Of a stretch of DNA of 64,000 nucleotides, positions 18,306 through 28,710 are shown piece after piece. Origin of the DNA: Anaerobacillus alkaliphilus (GTDB taxonomy: Bacteria; Bacillota; Bacilli; Bacillales; Anaerobacillaceae); assembly GCF_004116265.1 (NCBI RefSeq), contig NZ_QOUX01000046.1, positions 992,001-1,056,000 on the forward strand. The letters are read 5' to 3'. Each line of letters begins with the position of its first letter. Positions within the stretch are counted from its first letter, which is position 1. The notes under the pieces are model-generated. The model saw only the letters and a list, made by a program, of their open reading frames with translations, was not told the DNA's origin and did not search any database. The translations under genes and the position numbers were made by a program.

Positions 18306-19933
18306 TCCTGACTTCTTTGCTTCTTATTTAGAAACTTAAAGCGAGAACCTAATATCTGTCCCGCTAGGTTGGAACGTATGCCTAAATATAAATAGACAAG
18401 TCCTCCTACAGCCACGGAGACTAGTAAGACAATAAAGGCGTTTAGACGATTTTCCAACGGTAGTACAATGCTTACAGCTTCTTTTGTCACTACGACGATA
18501 ACCGCCATGATTAAAGAAAAGATAGAAATAAGTAAGAACCGTTTCAGGACAAACGTATAATTGTAATTGCCATACTTTCCAATGGCCCAGATATTTACCC
18601 CCAAAGAAGTTAAATACCCCAACCCTGTAGCATAGATGGCTCCTACAGCTCCTAGTTGTGTTAAAAAAAACGTATTAAAGCTTAATTTTACAATTAAACC
18701 AGCCAGTAAACCTATAACAGCAAAGCGTTGCTGATTAATCCCTTGGAGAATTGCTGACGTTACGGCAAAGATTGAAAATAACACAGCTACTGGCGCATAG
18801 TATCGTAAAATCCACGCTCCAATTTCGATATCCTCTAGACCAAACAGTGCCCCGTAAGCAGGATTTGCAAGTAAAGAAAGTCCTATCGCAGCAGGTAGAG
18901 TTAAATAAAGAATAATCTGGTACGTTTGAGTGACTTGTCTTTGTAATAACGTTTGATCGTTATTTATATACGATTTTGTTATCGTTGGCAAAATGGTTAA
19001 TGACATCGCTGTAGCAATGGAAACAGGGATTAAGATGAGTTTGTGCGCTGCTTGTGAAAATGCTCCGAATGCCTTATCAACCGCTACTTGATCATATCCT
19101 ATTCCATATAGAGCCTTATTAAACGTCATTAAGTCAATCATTTGATATAAGGGAATAGCAAGTCCTACAAACGATAGCGGTAGCGCATAGGTGATTAGCT
19201 CCTTATAAATCGATGTTAATGGCAAATGATGATTTACTTTACTTTCAAGGAGTTGATTATTTAAGTGCACTCGACGCCTAAACCAATAGTATAATAACAC
19301 TGTTAAACCACCAAGCGCTCCAACGAAAGCTCCAAAAGTAGCAAACGCAACTGCAAGCGCTATTGATCCATTCATGACATGGACGATCACAAATGTTAAA
19401 CAAAGGATAAAGATAATTCTAACAATCTGTTCGATAACTTGAGATACCGCTGTGGGTCCCATCGACTGGTGCCCCTGAAAATATCCTCGAATTAACGACA
19501 TAATCGGAACGACCAATAGGGCTACACTGACCATCCGTATAGTTAATATGACATCATCAATAGTATTTCCTTTTAGGTCCTTCCCATCTACTACTTGATT
19601 AGCAATAGGTTCTGCTAATAAAAAGAGAATGAAAAACGAAATTAGTCCAGTAATCGACATAACGATTAATCCAGATTTAAAAAGCCTTCGACCCGTTTCA
19701 TAATCTCCTAGGGCATTATATTTTGAAACAAACTTTGAAACAGCCAATGGGATCCCGAGAGTAGCCACACTTAAAAGAACGGTATAGGGAATGTAACCAA
19801 AGCTGTATAAAGCTAACCCTTCAAGCCCTACGATTGCTTGAAAAGGAAATATGTAAATTAATCCTAGTATTTTCGAAATGAAGATAGAGGCTGTTAATAT
19901 CAATGTACCTCTTACCAACTTAGAGTCCGCCAT
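18293..19933 (-). CDS. murJ: Polysaccharide/lipid II flippase of the MurJ (YtgP) group
   Basis: A 546-residue, about 14-segment member of the MOP/SpoVB superfamily. B. subtilis YtgP (544 residues), which flips the peptidoglycan precursor lipid II, starts and ends in the same way. The N-terminus LVRGTLILTASIFISKILGL is typical, and TTLGIPLAVSKFVS-like and GYFQGHQSMGPTAVSQVIEQ regions are present. It sits near two SEDS genes, so precursor flipping and polymerisation genes are clustered. GAGGTG precedes the ATG. SpoVB paralogues are similar, but neighbourhood favours YtgP. Confidence 0.88.
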   Translation of the reverse strand: MADSKLVRGTLILTASIFISKILGLIYIFPFQAIVGLEGLALYSFGYIPYTVLLSVATLGIPLAVSKFVSKYNALGDYETGRRLFKSGLIVMSITGLISFFILFLLAEPIANQVVDGKDLKGNTIDDVILTIRMVSVALLVVPIMSLIRGYFQGHQSMGPTAVSQVIEQIVRIIFILCLTFVIVHVMNGSIALAVAFATFGAFVGALGGLTVLLYYWFRRRVHLNNQLLESKVNHHLPLTSIYKELITYALPLSFVGLAIPLYQMIDLMTFNKALYGIGYDQVAVDKAFGAFSQAAHKLILIPVSIATAMSLTILPTITKSYINNDQTLLQRQVTQTYQIILYLTLPAAIGLSLLANPAYGALFGLEDIEIGAWILRYYAPVAVLFSIFAVTSAILQGINQQRFAVIGLLAGLIVKLSFNTFFLTQLGAVGAIYATGLGYLTSLGVNIWAIGKYGNYNYTFVLKRFLLISIFSLIMAVIVVVTKEAVSIVLPLENRLNAFIVLLVSVAVGGLVYLYLGIRSNLAGQILGSRFKFLNKKQRSQESGS

Positions 19934-20343
19934 AAAGCACCTCTTCTATTTTAAAATTATATATAATAATGATTTATTCAAGCATTCTACTGTCATTCAT
20001 TTTAGCAGTTTGTGTCACTAGGTACAACGACAAACATACATAACCAATTCGAGGTTCGATTCTTTTTGTAAACATTCTATCTAAAAAGCTATTACCTTTG
20101 GATAGTTGTACTATATAATGTATTTATTGTAAGGCTCTTTTCGTAAACATTGTACTCTTTTCTTACATAATTTATTGGCTGATATCTTCATCTAGGGTAT
20201 TTTTCCGATTATTTTAAGATAAAAAAGCCCTAGTGGTAACTTCTTAGTGATTTGTGTAAAAATCCGGCTTTTGGGATTTTTACGAAAGAAACAAACTTTG
20301 CGAAAACAACCTATTGTAAACATGGATGAGGAGATACAGAAAA
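19934..20343. other. Intergenic region with repeated GTAAACATT motifs and a hairpin
   Basis: About 400 bases between divergent genes with no convincing frame. It holds two direct copies of a TTTTTGTAAACATT / CTTTTCGTAAACATT motif (20063-20076 and 20136-20151) and the core ATTGTAAACAT again at 20313-20323. A 10-bp hairpin lies at 20257-20284 (GTAAAAATCC pairing with GGATTTTTAC) without a T run. It does not match the c-di-GMP riboswitch consensus as I know it. Confidence 0.5.
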
Positions 20344-21432
20344 ATGTTATATAAGCCAATCAATGATGTTGTTTCAGGTGACATTAACGGGAGAAACATC
20401 TACGGAGCCGGTAAGATAATTCTAGTTAAAGAGGATATCGTCCTAACTGTTGGGATGATTACAAAACTGAAAAAATTAGGGATTACTGGAATATTCGTTA
20501 AACATATCAATATGCCCTCTATTGAGTTGGAGGAAAACGTCTCTCAGGAAACGAAAATTGAGACATTAGCTTGTCTATACTATGTTGTGGATACAATTAA
20601 CAATAACCAAGCGATCGATTTGGTCCTTATTAAAGAAAATGTTGATAAATTGATCCAAGAGATTGAGCTTCATAAGGATATATTAGTTCAACTAATAGAC
20701 ATTCGTTCAAAAGAAAATGCCGTATTTATCCACACTCTTCATGTCTGTATCGTAGCTACGACCATTGGAACAAAATTAGGAATTAATAAAGAAGGTTTAA
20801 AAACAATTACTACTACCGCACTTCTTCACGAAATGATCAAGAGTGATAATAGTAGAAAGCATTTAACTGAATTAAACACATTAAGTGCAGAAGTATTTAC
20901 GTTATTTAGGGAAATGAAGCAAAAGGTTGATTTTTTTCTAAAAGAAAAAATACCGTTGCCTCCATATAAACCAAATCACAATAAAGACGTTCAACGTTTT
21001 GCCGAAATATTAACTGTTGCAGATTGTATCGATAACTTATCATCACAATTTTCAGATTATCCAACATTAACACCATATGAAGCCATTGAATTTATGATGG
21101 TATTAACGGAAAAAATTGTCCATATAGACGTCATGAATGCATTTATAAGGACATTTTCTGTTTTTCCAAATGGACATTCTGTGAAGCTTTCCAATTCGAA
21201 GCAAGGGCTAGTCGTTAGGCAAAATCCGGCACTTCCTACCCGCCCAGTAATAGGTGTCTATGAAGGTGATTTTCAAAATGAAGAAGTACTAACGCTAGAA
21301 GTACAGGAATACAATCTAGCTTCTATTCCTACGCTATTTATACTAGATATGATTAGTCCAAATAGTATTGCTATTGAGGAAGAAAATAAACGAAAAGAGA
21401 AATTAGCAATATTAGCAGATATCGCTGATTAA
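20344..21432 (+). CDS. HD-GYP-like domain protein with degenerate catalytic motifs
   Basis: A 362-residue soluble protein. The layout resembles c-di-GMP phosphodiesterases of the HD-GYP type: an N-terminal beta domain (residues 1-60), then a helical domain with HTLHVCIVATTIGTKLGI followed by LLHEM. In active enzymes the second motif is HD followed by IGK; here it is His-Glu followed by MIKSDN, and the HHE and GYP motifs are missing (PPYKPNHNKDVQRFAEILTV takes their place). The metal site is therefore incomplete and the protein is probably a binding or regulatory relic. ATG 20344 has GAGGAG ten bases upstream; an earlier ATG at 20326 overlaps that site. Confidence 0.75.
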   Translation: MLYKPINDVVSGDINGRNIYGAGKIILVKEDIVLTVGMITKLKKLGITGIFVKHINMPSIELEENVSQETKIETLACLYYVVDTINNNQAIDLVLIKENVDKLIQEIELHKDILVQLIDIRSKENAVFIHTLHVCIVATTIGTKLGINKEGLKTITTTALLHEMIKSDNSRKHLTELNTLSAEVFTLFREMKQKVDFFLKEKIPLPPYKPNHNKDVQRFAEILTVADCIDNLSSQFSDYPTLTPYEAIEFMMVLTEKIVHIDVMNAFIRTFSVFPNGHSVKLSNSKQGLVVRQNPALPTRPVIGVYEGDFQNEEVLTLEVQEYNLASIPTLFILDMISPNSIAIEEENKRKEKLAILADIAD

Positions 21433-21529
21433 GCCCACTTACTACAATACTTGTCTCTAATTCTAGATTTTCCATTCGTGACTATGGTACAGTTAATAAA
21501 TCCAAAACAAATAGATAGGAGTGAATTTG

Positions 21530-22060
21530 ATGAAAAAGCTAGGTTTTATGTTAATCTGCTTTTTATGCGTTCTCTTAGTAGCTTGCGGAAACAACGATGA
21601 AGCTACAAATGAATCAAAACCATTAATTACATTTTTAAATGAAACAATCACTGAAAAAGATGCAGAAAATGCCAAAGTATCCGATGAGGAAACTCTAGAA
21701 GATGCAGCTAATGACCTATTATTTCAAGAAATGCTGTTGGCTGAAGCTGAAAAAGCTGGAATTACATATGATGAATTTACGTTAGATGCATTAGTAGACC
21801 AAACTCATCAGATTTTTGAATATGATCAGGAAGCCATTACGTTTCTTACTGCTAAAAGTAAACTTTACAATATAACTCCAAAAGAGTATATTGATACGAT
21901 TTGGAAAGATGGCTTACGAAAAAAATTAATCGCAAATAATTACTTAATGGAATACGTAGATCTTACAGAAGGACCAGAGTCAGATATTGAAGCTCAGGTA
22001 GAAACAATACGAACCGAGCTTTTAACCAAATATGAAGACCAGATTGAATTCCATTTTTAA
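21530..22060 (+). CDS. Lipoprotein of unknown function, SurA-N-like helical domain
   Basis: A 176-residue lipoprotein. The signal peptide KKLGFMLICFLCVLL is followed by the lipobox LVAC, predicting lipid attachment at Cys19. The mature part is acidic and helical (EETLEDAANDLLFQEMLLAE, then AEKAGITYDEF), resembling the N-terminal chaperone domain of SurA/PrsA-type proteins but without a peptidyl-prolyl isomerase domain. ATG 21530 is chosen because AGGAG lies nine bases before it. A strong terminator follows. The role is not known. Confidence 0.8.
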   Translation: MKKLGFMLICFLCVLLVACGNNDEATNESKPLITFLNETITEKDAENAKVSDEETLEDAANDLLFQEMLLAEAEKAGITYDEFTLDALVDQTHQIFEYDQEAITFLTAKSKLYNITPKEYIDTIWKDGLRKKLIANNYLMEYVDLTEGPESDIEAQVETIRTELLTKYEDQIEFHF

Positions 22061-22063
22061 AAA

Positions 22064-22098
22064 GTTAGCTATCGTTGTTTAAAACGATAGCTTTTTTA
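22064..22098 (+). terminator. Terminator after the lipoprotein gene
   Basis: AGCTATCGTT pairs with AACGATAGCT around a short loop and is followed by TTTTTTA. Confidence 0.9.
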
Positions 22099-22404
22099 TG
22101 CTTGGAAAGCTCCTCACAGGTATAGACAGTATGAAAAAAGTTTAACAAACCTAAAATAGGGATTAGTAGATCATAAACTTTTCATGTTAAAATACAAAGG
22201 TTGTGTTTATATAAAGCAATTTTCATATAAATTGTTGTTTCTTAAATTAAGCAGTATACGCATTACACAAGGTTTGGCGGGCATCTTTTCTAGACTTTAA
22301 ATTGAATTATCAATAAAACCACTTATTTTAATCTATATAATTTGTTGTAATATTCATAAAAGTTTACGAAAAGAGCCGTATTTAAAAATGGTAGGTGTTT
22401 ACAT
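22099..22404. other. Intergenic region upstream of ytfP
   Basis: About 300 AT-rich bases with no supported frame or known RNA. At 22362-22377 it carries the exact 16-base complement of GGCTCTTTTCGTAAAC found at 20133-20148, so this motif flanks the preceding two genes in inverted orientation. Confidence 0.45.
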
Positions 22405-23673
22405 ATGTATGATGTAATAGTAATTGGTGGGGGGCCATCAGGGCTTATGGCAGCGATTTCTGCAAGTGAGCATGGTGCTAATGTCCTCCTAGTAGATAAG
22501 GGTAACAAGCTCGGTCGGAAATTAGCGATCTCTGGTGGCGGAAGGTGTAACGTGACAAATCGGATGGAAGAGAAAGAATTAATCGCTCATATCCCTGGAA
22601 ATGGGCGCTTTATGTATAGTCCGTTTGCCGTCTTTAATAACGAAAATATTATCGAGTTCTTTGAAAATTTAGGGATTAAATTAAAGGAAGAAGATCGTGG
22701 ACGGATGTTCCCGATCACTGATAAAGCAGTAACCGTCGTTGAAACACTATTAAAGAAACTTCAGGAACAACGTGTTCAAATGTGGACAAATACTTCTGTA
22801 GACGAGGTACTTTACGAAGAAGGTAAGGTCATTGGCATTAAGCTTGAAAATGGGAAAACCATTCATAGTAAAGCAGTCATTATTGCCGTAGGTGGAAAAA
22901 GCGTTCCTCACACTGGAAGTACTGGTGATGGCTATCCTTGGGCTGAAAAAGCTGGACATACAATTACGGAACTATTCCCAACCGAAGTGCCGATTACCTC
23001 AAATGAACCCTTCATTAAAGAAAAAGTATTGCAAGGTATTTCGTTAAAAGATGTTGGATTATCGGTGGTTAGTCCAAAAGGGAAAGTTCTTAAACGTCAT
23101 GAAGGAGATATGATTTTTACTCACTTTGGTATTTCAGGTCCAATTGCATTACGTTGTAGCCAATACGTAGTAAAAGCTTTAAAGAAATTCTCTGTTAATA
23201 CAATTGAAATGAGTGTTGATTTACTTCCACTGAAAAGTGGCGAAGAAGTATTCCAAGAATTAAGAGCTATTGCTAAAGAAAATGAAAAGAAAGCTGTAAA
23301 AAATAGTTTGAAAGGATACGGATACCTAACTGAGCGTCTTCTGCATTTTTTCTTAGAAAGATCAATGATTGATCCAAATGATACATTTGCCAATATTTCA
23401 AACGAAAAACTACGCCACTTAGCTTCTCTGATTAAGAACTTTACATTTAAAGTAAACGGGACCCTTTCGATTGAAAAAGCCTTTGTTACCGGTGGTGGTG
23501 TATCCGTAAAAGAAATAAACCCTAAAACAATGGAATCAAAGCTCATGAATGGCCTATTTTTTTGTGGGGAAGTCCTAGATATACACGGGTATACAGGTGG
23601 CTTTAACATAACTGTTGCTTTTTCTACTGGATATACTGCTGGGAAAGGTGCAGCAGATGGCGTATTAGCTTAA
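22405..23673 (+). CDS. ytfP: HI0933/YtfP-family FAD-dependent oxidoreductase
   Basis: A 422-residue flavoprotein. The N-terminal dinucleotide site is [14 protein letters not shown], followed by the family motif [16 protein letters not shown]. The C-terminal part has the FAD-contacting [17 protein letters not shown]. The substrate is not established for this family. The length is normal. TAGGTG precedes the ATG. In B. subtilis ytfP lies in the same neighbourhood, near ytgP and leuS. Confidence 0.92.
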   Translation: MYDVIVIGGGPSGLMAAISASEHGANVLLVDKGNKLGRKLAISGGGRCNVTNRMEEKELIAHIPGNGRFMYSPFAVFNNENIIEFFENLGIKLKEEDRGRMFPITDKAVTVVETLLKKLQEQRVQMWTNTSVDEVLYEEGKVIGIKLENGKTIHSKAVIIAVGGKSVPHTGSTGDGYPWAEKAGHTITELFPTEVPITSNEPFIKEKVLQGISLKDVGLSVVSPKGKVLKRHEGDMIFTHFGISGPIALRCSQYVVKALKKFSVNTIEMSVDLLPLKSGEEVFQELRAIAKENEKKAVKNSLKGYGYLTERLLHFFLERSMIDPNDTFANISNEKLRHLASLIKNFTFKVNGTLSIEKAFVTGGGVSVKEINPKTMESKLMNGLFFCGEVLDIHGYTGGFNITVAFSTGYTAGKGAADGVLA

Positions 23674-23682
23674 TTTCAAAAA

Positions 23683-23740
23683 GAAAGGCTGACTCAAAAG
23701 ATCATTGAAAAATGACTTTCGAGCTCAGCCTCTTTATTTT
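23683..23740 (+). terminator. Likely terminator after ytfP
   Basis: AGGCTGA at 23686-23692 pairs with TCAGCCT at 23725-23731 (extended by GAAAGG/CCTCTTT), followed by TTTATTTTAT. The loop is long, so efficiency is uncertain. Confidence 0.6.
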
Positions 23741-23758
23741 ATATAAAACTTAATGTGG

Positions 23759-24412
23759 ACACGTGAAATGTTTATGAAGTAAAAACATAGCCTTAAAGGG
23801 AACCTATTTACAGGTGAGACTCTCTTACGTTCCCTTTTAAAACTTTCTCTGCCATCAAATGTCACGTGAGGCTGGCTTGCGTTACCTTTTGAAACAATTT
23901 CTTGCTTCAAATGTCACGTGAGACTCTCTTACGTTCCCTTTTAAAACTTTCTCTGCCATCAAATGTCACGTGAGGCTGGCTTGCGTTACCTTTTGGAACA
24001 ATTTCTCGCTTCAAATGTCACGTGAGACTCTCTTACGTTCCCTTTTGAAACTTTCTCTGCCATCAAATGTCACGTGAGACTCTCTTACGTTCCCTTTTGA
24101 AACAATTTCTTGCTTCAAATGTCACGTGAGGCTATCTTACGTTCCCTTTTGAAACAATTTCTTGCTTCAAATGTCACGTGAGGCTGGCTTGCGTTACCTT
24201 TTGAAACAATTTCTTGCTTCAAATGTCACGTGAGACTCTCTTACGTTCCCTTTTGAAACTTTCTCTGCCATCAAATGTCACGTGAGGCTGGCTTGCGTTA
24301 CCTTTTGGAACAATTTCTCGCTTCAAATGTCACGTGAGGCTGGCTTACGTTCCCTTTTGAAACTTCCTCTGCCATCAAATGTCACGTGAGACTCTCTTAC
24401 GTTCCCTTTTGG
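23759..24412. repeat. Tandem array A: 52-bp unit with palindrome TCACGTGA, 11 good copies plus two decayed
   Basis: The 8-bp palindrome TCACGTGA occurs at 23862, 23914, 23966, 24018, 24070, 24122, 24174, 24226, 24278, 24330 and 24382, always exactly 52 bases apart. A decayed copy (ACAGGTGA) is at 23810, and another (ACACGTGA) at 23759. Each unit continues with a CTCTCTTACGTTCCCTTTTG or CTGGCTTGCGTTACCTTTTG half and then an AACTTTCTCTGCCATC or AACAATTTCTTGCTTC half. The variants are mixed along the array, as expected from duplication and recombination of units. 52 is not a multiple of three and no frame runs through, so it is non-coding. It fills the gap between convergent ytfP and leuS. Confidence 0.97.
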
Positions 24413-24428
24413 TACACTCTCTTATCAT

Positions 24429-26846
24429 TTAATTCGCGACGATATTCACTAACTTATTTGGTACGACAACGACTTTACGAATCGTTTTCCCTTCAAGTTC
24501 TTCTTTAATTTTTGCATCATTTTTCGCTAGCTCTTCCATTTCTTCGCGACTAGAGTTGTTAGGCATTAATAGCTTGCCTTTCAACTTGCCGTTCACTTGA
24601 ACAACTACTTCAACTTCATTTTCTACAAGCATACTCTCATCAAAAGTTGGCCAAGCAGCATATGCCAACGTTTCGTTATGGCCTAACTTTTCCCAAAGCT
24701 CTTCGGCAATGTGCGGTGCAACTGGTGCTAGTAACTTTACAAAGCCTTCAACAAGTGCTTTTGGTAATTGCTGTTGCTTGTAGCCCTCGTTAATAAATAC
24801 CATTAGTTGTGAGATTGCCACATTAAAGCGTAACCCTGCATAATCCTCAGTTACCTTTTTGACTGTTTGATGATATAAGCGTTGGAACGCCTCGGTTCCC
24901 TCCGTCTCAGTAATGATTGGGCTTAGTTGCCCCTCCTCAGTTACTAGTAAACGCCAAATTCGGTCTAAGAAACGACGGGCTCCATCTAATCCATTTTCGC
25001 TCCAGGCAATCGAAGCGTCCAATGGACCCATAAACATTTCGTATAAACGAAGTGTATCCGCTCCGTGGCTTGATACGATATCATCAGGGTTGACAACATT
25101 CCCTTTAGATTTACTCATTTTTTCATTGTTTTCACCTAAAATCATGCCCTGGTTGTATAGTTTTTGGAATGGTTCTTTTGTTGAAACAATCCCTAAATCA
25201 TATAGGAACTTGTGCCAGAAGCGAGCATATAACAAGTGAAGAACTGCATGTTCTGCTCCACCAATGTAAATGTCTACTGGCAACCATTGCTTTAATTTTT
25301 CTGGATCTGCCAATGCTTCTGGATTCTTTGGATCAATATATCGTAGGTAATACCAGCAACTACCTGCCCAGTTTGGCATCGTATTTGTTTCGCGTCTACC
25401 TTTTTTTCCTGAAACAGGATCAAGGACATTCAACCATTCCTGGTTGTTAGCTAGCGGTGATTCACCAGTAGCAGATGGTCTGATTTGGTCCATCTTAGGT
25501 AAAAGTAATGGAAGCTCTTCTTCTGGAACAGCTGACATAGTACCATCTTCCCAGTGAATGATTGGAATAGGTTCCCCCCAATAGCGTTGACGACTAAATA
25601 ACCAATCGCGCAGACGGAAAGTTACTTTGCTATTACCTTTCTTCTCTTCTTCTAACCAAGCAATCATCTTCCCAATTGCTTCTTTTTTCGTTAACCCATT
25701 CAGGAAGTCAGAGTTCACAAGTGTGCCATCACCTGTATATGCTTCTTCCTCTACATTCCCACCAGCTACTACTTCAATAATCGGTAGCTCAAAGGCACGA
25801 GCAAACTCATAGTCTCGCTCATCGTGTGCTGGAACTGCCATAATAGCTCCTGTTCCGTATGTTACTAATACATAATCAGCAATCCAGATCGGTAGTTTTT
25901 CACCATTAGCAGGGTTAATGGCATAGGCACCTGTGAAAACACCTGTTTTCTCTTTCGAAAGTTCTGTACGTTCTAAATCACTTTTCATCGAGATTTGCTT
26001 GCGGTATTCTTCAACCGCTTCTTTTTGTTCAGCATTCACAATTTGATCGACAAGTTTATGCTCGGGAGCTAATACTGCATAAGTAGCACCAAATAACGTG
26101 TCAGGACGTGTTGTAAAGACTGTAAACGTTTTGTCATGGCCTTCAATCTCAAAATGAATTTCTGCTCCTTCAGAGCGACCAATCCAGTTACGTTGCATAT
26201 CCTTAATGCTCTCAGACCAATCAAGTTCTTCAAGATCGTCTAATAAACGGTCAGCGTAAGCTGTAATTTTTAGCATCCATTGCTTCATCGGGCGGCGTTC
26301 AACTGGGTGTCCACCACGCTCACTTTTTCCATCAATCACTTCTTCGTTTGCTAAAACTGTTCCTAAAGCAGGGCACCAGTTAACCGCAACTTCATCAATA
26401 TAAGCAAGATCCTTCTCATACAATTTTAGAAAAATCCATTGCGTCCATTTGTAGTAATCTGGGTCAATCGTACTTACTTCACGATCCCAATCGTAAGAGA
26501 AACCTAGTGATTTGATTTGTCGACGGAACGTATCAATATTCTTATTTGTAAATTCAGCCGGATCGTTCCCCGTATCAAGTGCGTATTGCTCAGCTGGTAA
26601 ACCGAATGCATCCCACCCCATTGGGTGAAGCACATTATAGCCTTGCATACGTTTCATTCTTGAAAGGATGTCTGTTGCTGTATAACCTTCAGGGTGACCA
26701 ACATGAAGCCCCGCCCCTGATGGGAATGGAAACATATCTAATGCGTAAAACTTCTCTTTGGTCTCGTCTTCACCTGTTTTAAATGTTTTGTTGTTTTCCC
26801 AATACGTTTGCCACTTTTTCTCTATATCTTGATGTGAAAATGACAT
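24429..26846 (-). CDS. leuS: Leucyl-tRNA synthetase
   Basis: A class I synthetase that charges tRNA-Leu, 805 residues. The HIGH-type motif is [12 protein letters not shown] near residue 48. The editing (CP1) domain contains [12 protein letters not shown] and [28 protein letters not shown] is the KMSKS loop, and the C-terminal part is the anticodon-binding domain. I chose ATG 26846 (AAGGAGG eight bases upstream, product starting [11 protein letters not shown]) over an upstream in-frame ATG lying in the leader. A Leu T-box leader precedes it. Confidence 0.98.
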   Translation of the reverse strand: MSFSHQDIEKKWQTYWENNKTFKTGEDETKEKFYALDMFPFPSGAGLHVGHPEGYTATDILSRMKRMQGYNVLHPMGWDAFGLPAEQYALDTGNDPAEFTNKNIDTFRRQIKSLGFSYDWDREVSTIDPDYYKWTQWIFLKLYEKDLAYIDEVAVNWCPALGTVLANEEVIDGKSERGGHPVERRPMKQWMLKITAYADRLLDDLEELDWSESIKDMQRNWIGRSEGAEIHFEIEGHDKTFTVFTTRPDTLFGATYAVLAPEHKLVDQIVNAEQKEAVEEYRKQISMKSDLERTELSKEKTGVFTGAYAINPANGEKLPIWIADYVLVTYGTGAIMAVPAHDERDYEFARAFELPIIEVVAGGNVEEEAYTGDGTLVNSDFLNGLTKKEAIGKMIAWLEEEKKGNSKVTFRLRDWLFSRQRYWGEPIPIIHWEDGTMSAVPEEELPLLLPKMDQIRPSATGESPLANNQEWLNVLDPVSGKKGRRETNTMPNWAGSCWYYLRYIDPKNPEALADPEKLKQWLPVDIYIGGAEHAVLHLLYARFWHKFLYDLGIVSTKEPFQKLYNQGMILGENNEKMSKSKGNVVNPDDIVSSHGADTLRLYEMFMGPLDASIAWSENGLDGARRFLDRIWRLLVTEEGQLSPIITETEGTEAFQRLYHQTVKKVTEDYAGLRFNVAISQLMVFINEGYKQQQLPKALVEGFVKLLAPVAPHIAEELWEKLGHNETLAYAAWPTFDESMLVENEVEVVVQVNGKLKGKLLMPNNSSREEMEELAKNDAKIKEELEGKTIRKVVVVPNKLVNIVAN

Positions 26847-26940
26847 GTAAATAACCTCCTTATTTTTCTCTTTATGTATTAGTAGTGTAAAGCTTCGAGT
26901 ATAGACTGTAAAGTTGTGGTAATTGCTTTTAAGACAAAAT

Positions 26941-27185
26941 AAAAAACCTCCCACCACTAACGTTAACGTTAGGGACGAGAGGTTATTAACAAAATTATTC
27001 CCGCGGTACCACCCAATTTAGTGTTGGATACACTCACTTATTGACACCGTAACGAGGCCAGACGTCAAGAGCTACTATTCGTTCACCCTTGCAACTTTAA
27101 GGCGAGTTCATGGACTTTGTGATTGACTTGCACCAACCGTCAATTCTCTAGGTCACGAGGTTCCATTACTACTCCTCATCATTGT
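26941..27185 (-). promoter_or_regulatory. T-box leader of leuS, specifier CUC (Leu)
   Basis: On the minus strand the leader contains the T-box core GGTGGTACCGCGG (27001-27013), which pairs with the uncharged tRNA acceptor end. The Stem I features AGAGA and GGTTGGTGCAAG are present. The specifier loop GAACTCGCC puts the codon CTC at 27104-27106, a leucine codon. The competing terminator (AACCTC through GGGAGG, ending TTTTTT) is at 26941-26984. Uncharged tRNA-Leu should therefore allow leuS read-through. The 26847-26940 stretch is the remaining 5' leader. Confidence 0.95.
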
Positions 27186-27228
27186 TTTTACTAGATATAG
27201 AAGTTATGATTAATAACTCATAATTCGT

Positions 27229-27257
27229 ATTGTATAAATTTGTCGAATAAAAGTCAA
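27229..27257 (-). promoter_or_regulatory. Sigma-A type promoter of the leuS T-box transcript
   Basis: On the minus strand TTGACT and TACAAT are separated by 17 bases, about 45 bases before the start of the T-box fold. Confidence 0.75.
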
Positions 27258-27358
27258 TAGCTTATTTCACATTTTTGTCAAAGTTTTTATATTTTATACA
27301 ACATGTCATAATTGTGAAATATTTTTTTTGGAAAATGAATATAATCCAAGACCTTTCA

Positions 27359-28555
27359 TTAACTTGCATTTGCTTCTTTGTGAACTGCTGTACCTACTAG
27401 ATGACGATCGTACAGGTAAGTAGAGATAAAACCCACCATGAAAAACATCATTAATCCATAGAATAATGCTTGCATTCCAAACAAATCAACCACTACACCA
27501 CCCAAAAATGGTCCAACCATTCTACCAGCAGTAGCTACACTATTTACAACACCCTGATAGAACCCTACTTTTCCTTTAGGGGCTAACTGGTTAGCGATTG
27601 TTGGTATCGCTGGCCAGACAAACATTTCCCCAATCGTTAATATGATCATCGCAACAACAAAAACTAGAAAAACTTCTGCTTGAGCCACGACGAAAAATGC
27701 GACCATAAAAATAGCAAGACCAAAATAAATCTGCCCCTTTAATGTATGGAACCATTTTTTGATCATTAGAGAGATGATTGGCTGACCAAGTACGATTAAG
27801 GCACCATTCACAGTCCAGATAATGCTATATTGAGTTAAGCTAATACCTAACGCTTGTGTGTGAACAGAGATCGTTGATTGCCATTGAACATACGCAATCC
27901 AGCAAATAATAAAGCCGATACATAAAATTAATAAAGCCTTAAATCTTGCTTTGTTCTCCACTGCTAACCCTTGTTCAAAAATATTCGTTTGTACTGTTTC
28001 TGACGGATCTACCTTAATATTTCTAAAACCAAAGAAAGCAATTAAGAAGAAGATAATATACATAAATCCGTTTGCAAAAAATACATAATCAAACCGAAAC
28101 GAAGCTACAAGACCTGCTAGCGCTGCTCCAACAGCAACACCGAGGTTCTGAGCAACATAGATGGCGTTAAAGGCTTTTCTACCTCCTGCAGGCCAAACTG
28201 AACCGGCCATCGCATACATAGACGGGTAGGTGATCCCTGATCCAAAACCTAAGCCAACCATTAATACAACATAATAAATCCAAGTGTGATAAAATGCTAA
28301 CGTAAATGCGCTAACCATTGTAATGGTTATTCCCAATAGAATGGTTTTGTACCCACCAATTCGATCAAAAAGTCGTCCACCAAGCAAATTACCAACAATT
28401 CCTGCTCCTGCATTTGCCATTAAAACAAGACCGGCAACACTCAGTGATTTCCCCAACTCTTGATGAATATAGATCGTGTTAAGTGGCCACAAAAAAGAAG
28501 CGCCTGTTACGTTTATCACCATTGCGATGACTAGTAACCATAACGCTTTAGGCAT
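27359..28555 (-). CDS. MFS transporter (YttB-like)
   Basis: A 398-residue, 12-segment major facilitator protein. Motif A appears as GGRLFDRIGGYKTILLG between segments 2 and 3, and PFLGGVVVDLFGMQALFYGL lies near segment 11. Drug-efflux MFS proteins of this size are common; the substrate cannot be told. B. subtilis carries the MFS gene yttB near leuS, which supports orthology. GAGGTAGAGG precedes the ATG. The leuS promoter lies downstream on the same strand, and no obvious terminator separates them. Confidence 0.85.
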   Translation of the reverse strand: MPKALWLLVIAMVINVTGASFLWPLNTIYIHQELGKSLSVAGLVLMANAGAGIVGNLLGGRLFDRIGGYKTILLGITITMVSAFTLAFYHTWIYYVVLMVGLGFGSGITYPSMYAMAGSVWPAGGRKAFNAIYVAQNLGVAVGAALAGLVASFRFDYVFFANGFMYIIFFLIAFFGFRNIKVDPSETVQTNIFEQGLAVENKARFKALLILCIGFIICWIAYVQWQSTISVHTQALGISLTQYSIIWTVNGALIVLGQPIISLMIKKWFHTLKGQIYFGLAIFMVAFFVVAQAEVFLVFVVAMIILTIGEMFVWPAIPTIANQLAPKGKVGFYQGVVNSVATAGRMVGPFLGGVVVDLFGMQALFYGLMMFFMVGFISTYLYDRHLVGTAVHKEANAS

Positions 28556-28710
28556 AATGACCTCTACCTCTCTCTTTATCTCTATCTCTTATTTTCTTAT
28601 TTCGTATCTCTAAGAATTGTATGTTATATCTCTATATTTAGCAACGCAGAATTTTGTAGAAAAATGTTACTTTCGAGATGGTCAGAGGCTTCAATAACTA
28701 AGCCAAGTTT

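Noticed and set aside
20221-20343. c-di-GMP riboswitch upstream of the HD-like gene
   Set aside because: The conserved GEMM blocks are not present; only a simple hairpin is visible.
23759-24412. Array A as a CRISPR array
   Set aside because: Units abut with no unique spacers; the whole 52-bp unit is repeated. The same applies to array B.
23759-24412. Array A as a repeat-containing coding region
   Set aside because: The period of 52 is not a multiple of three, and no reading frame stays open through it.
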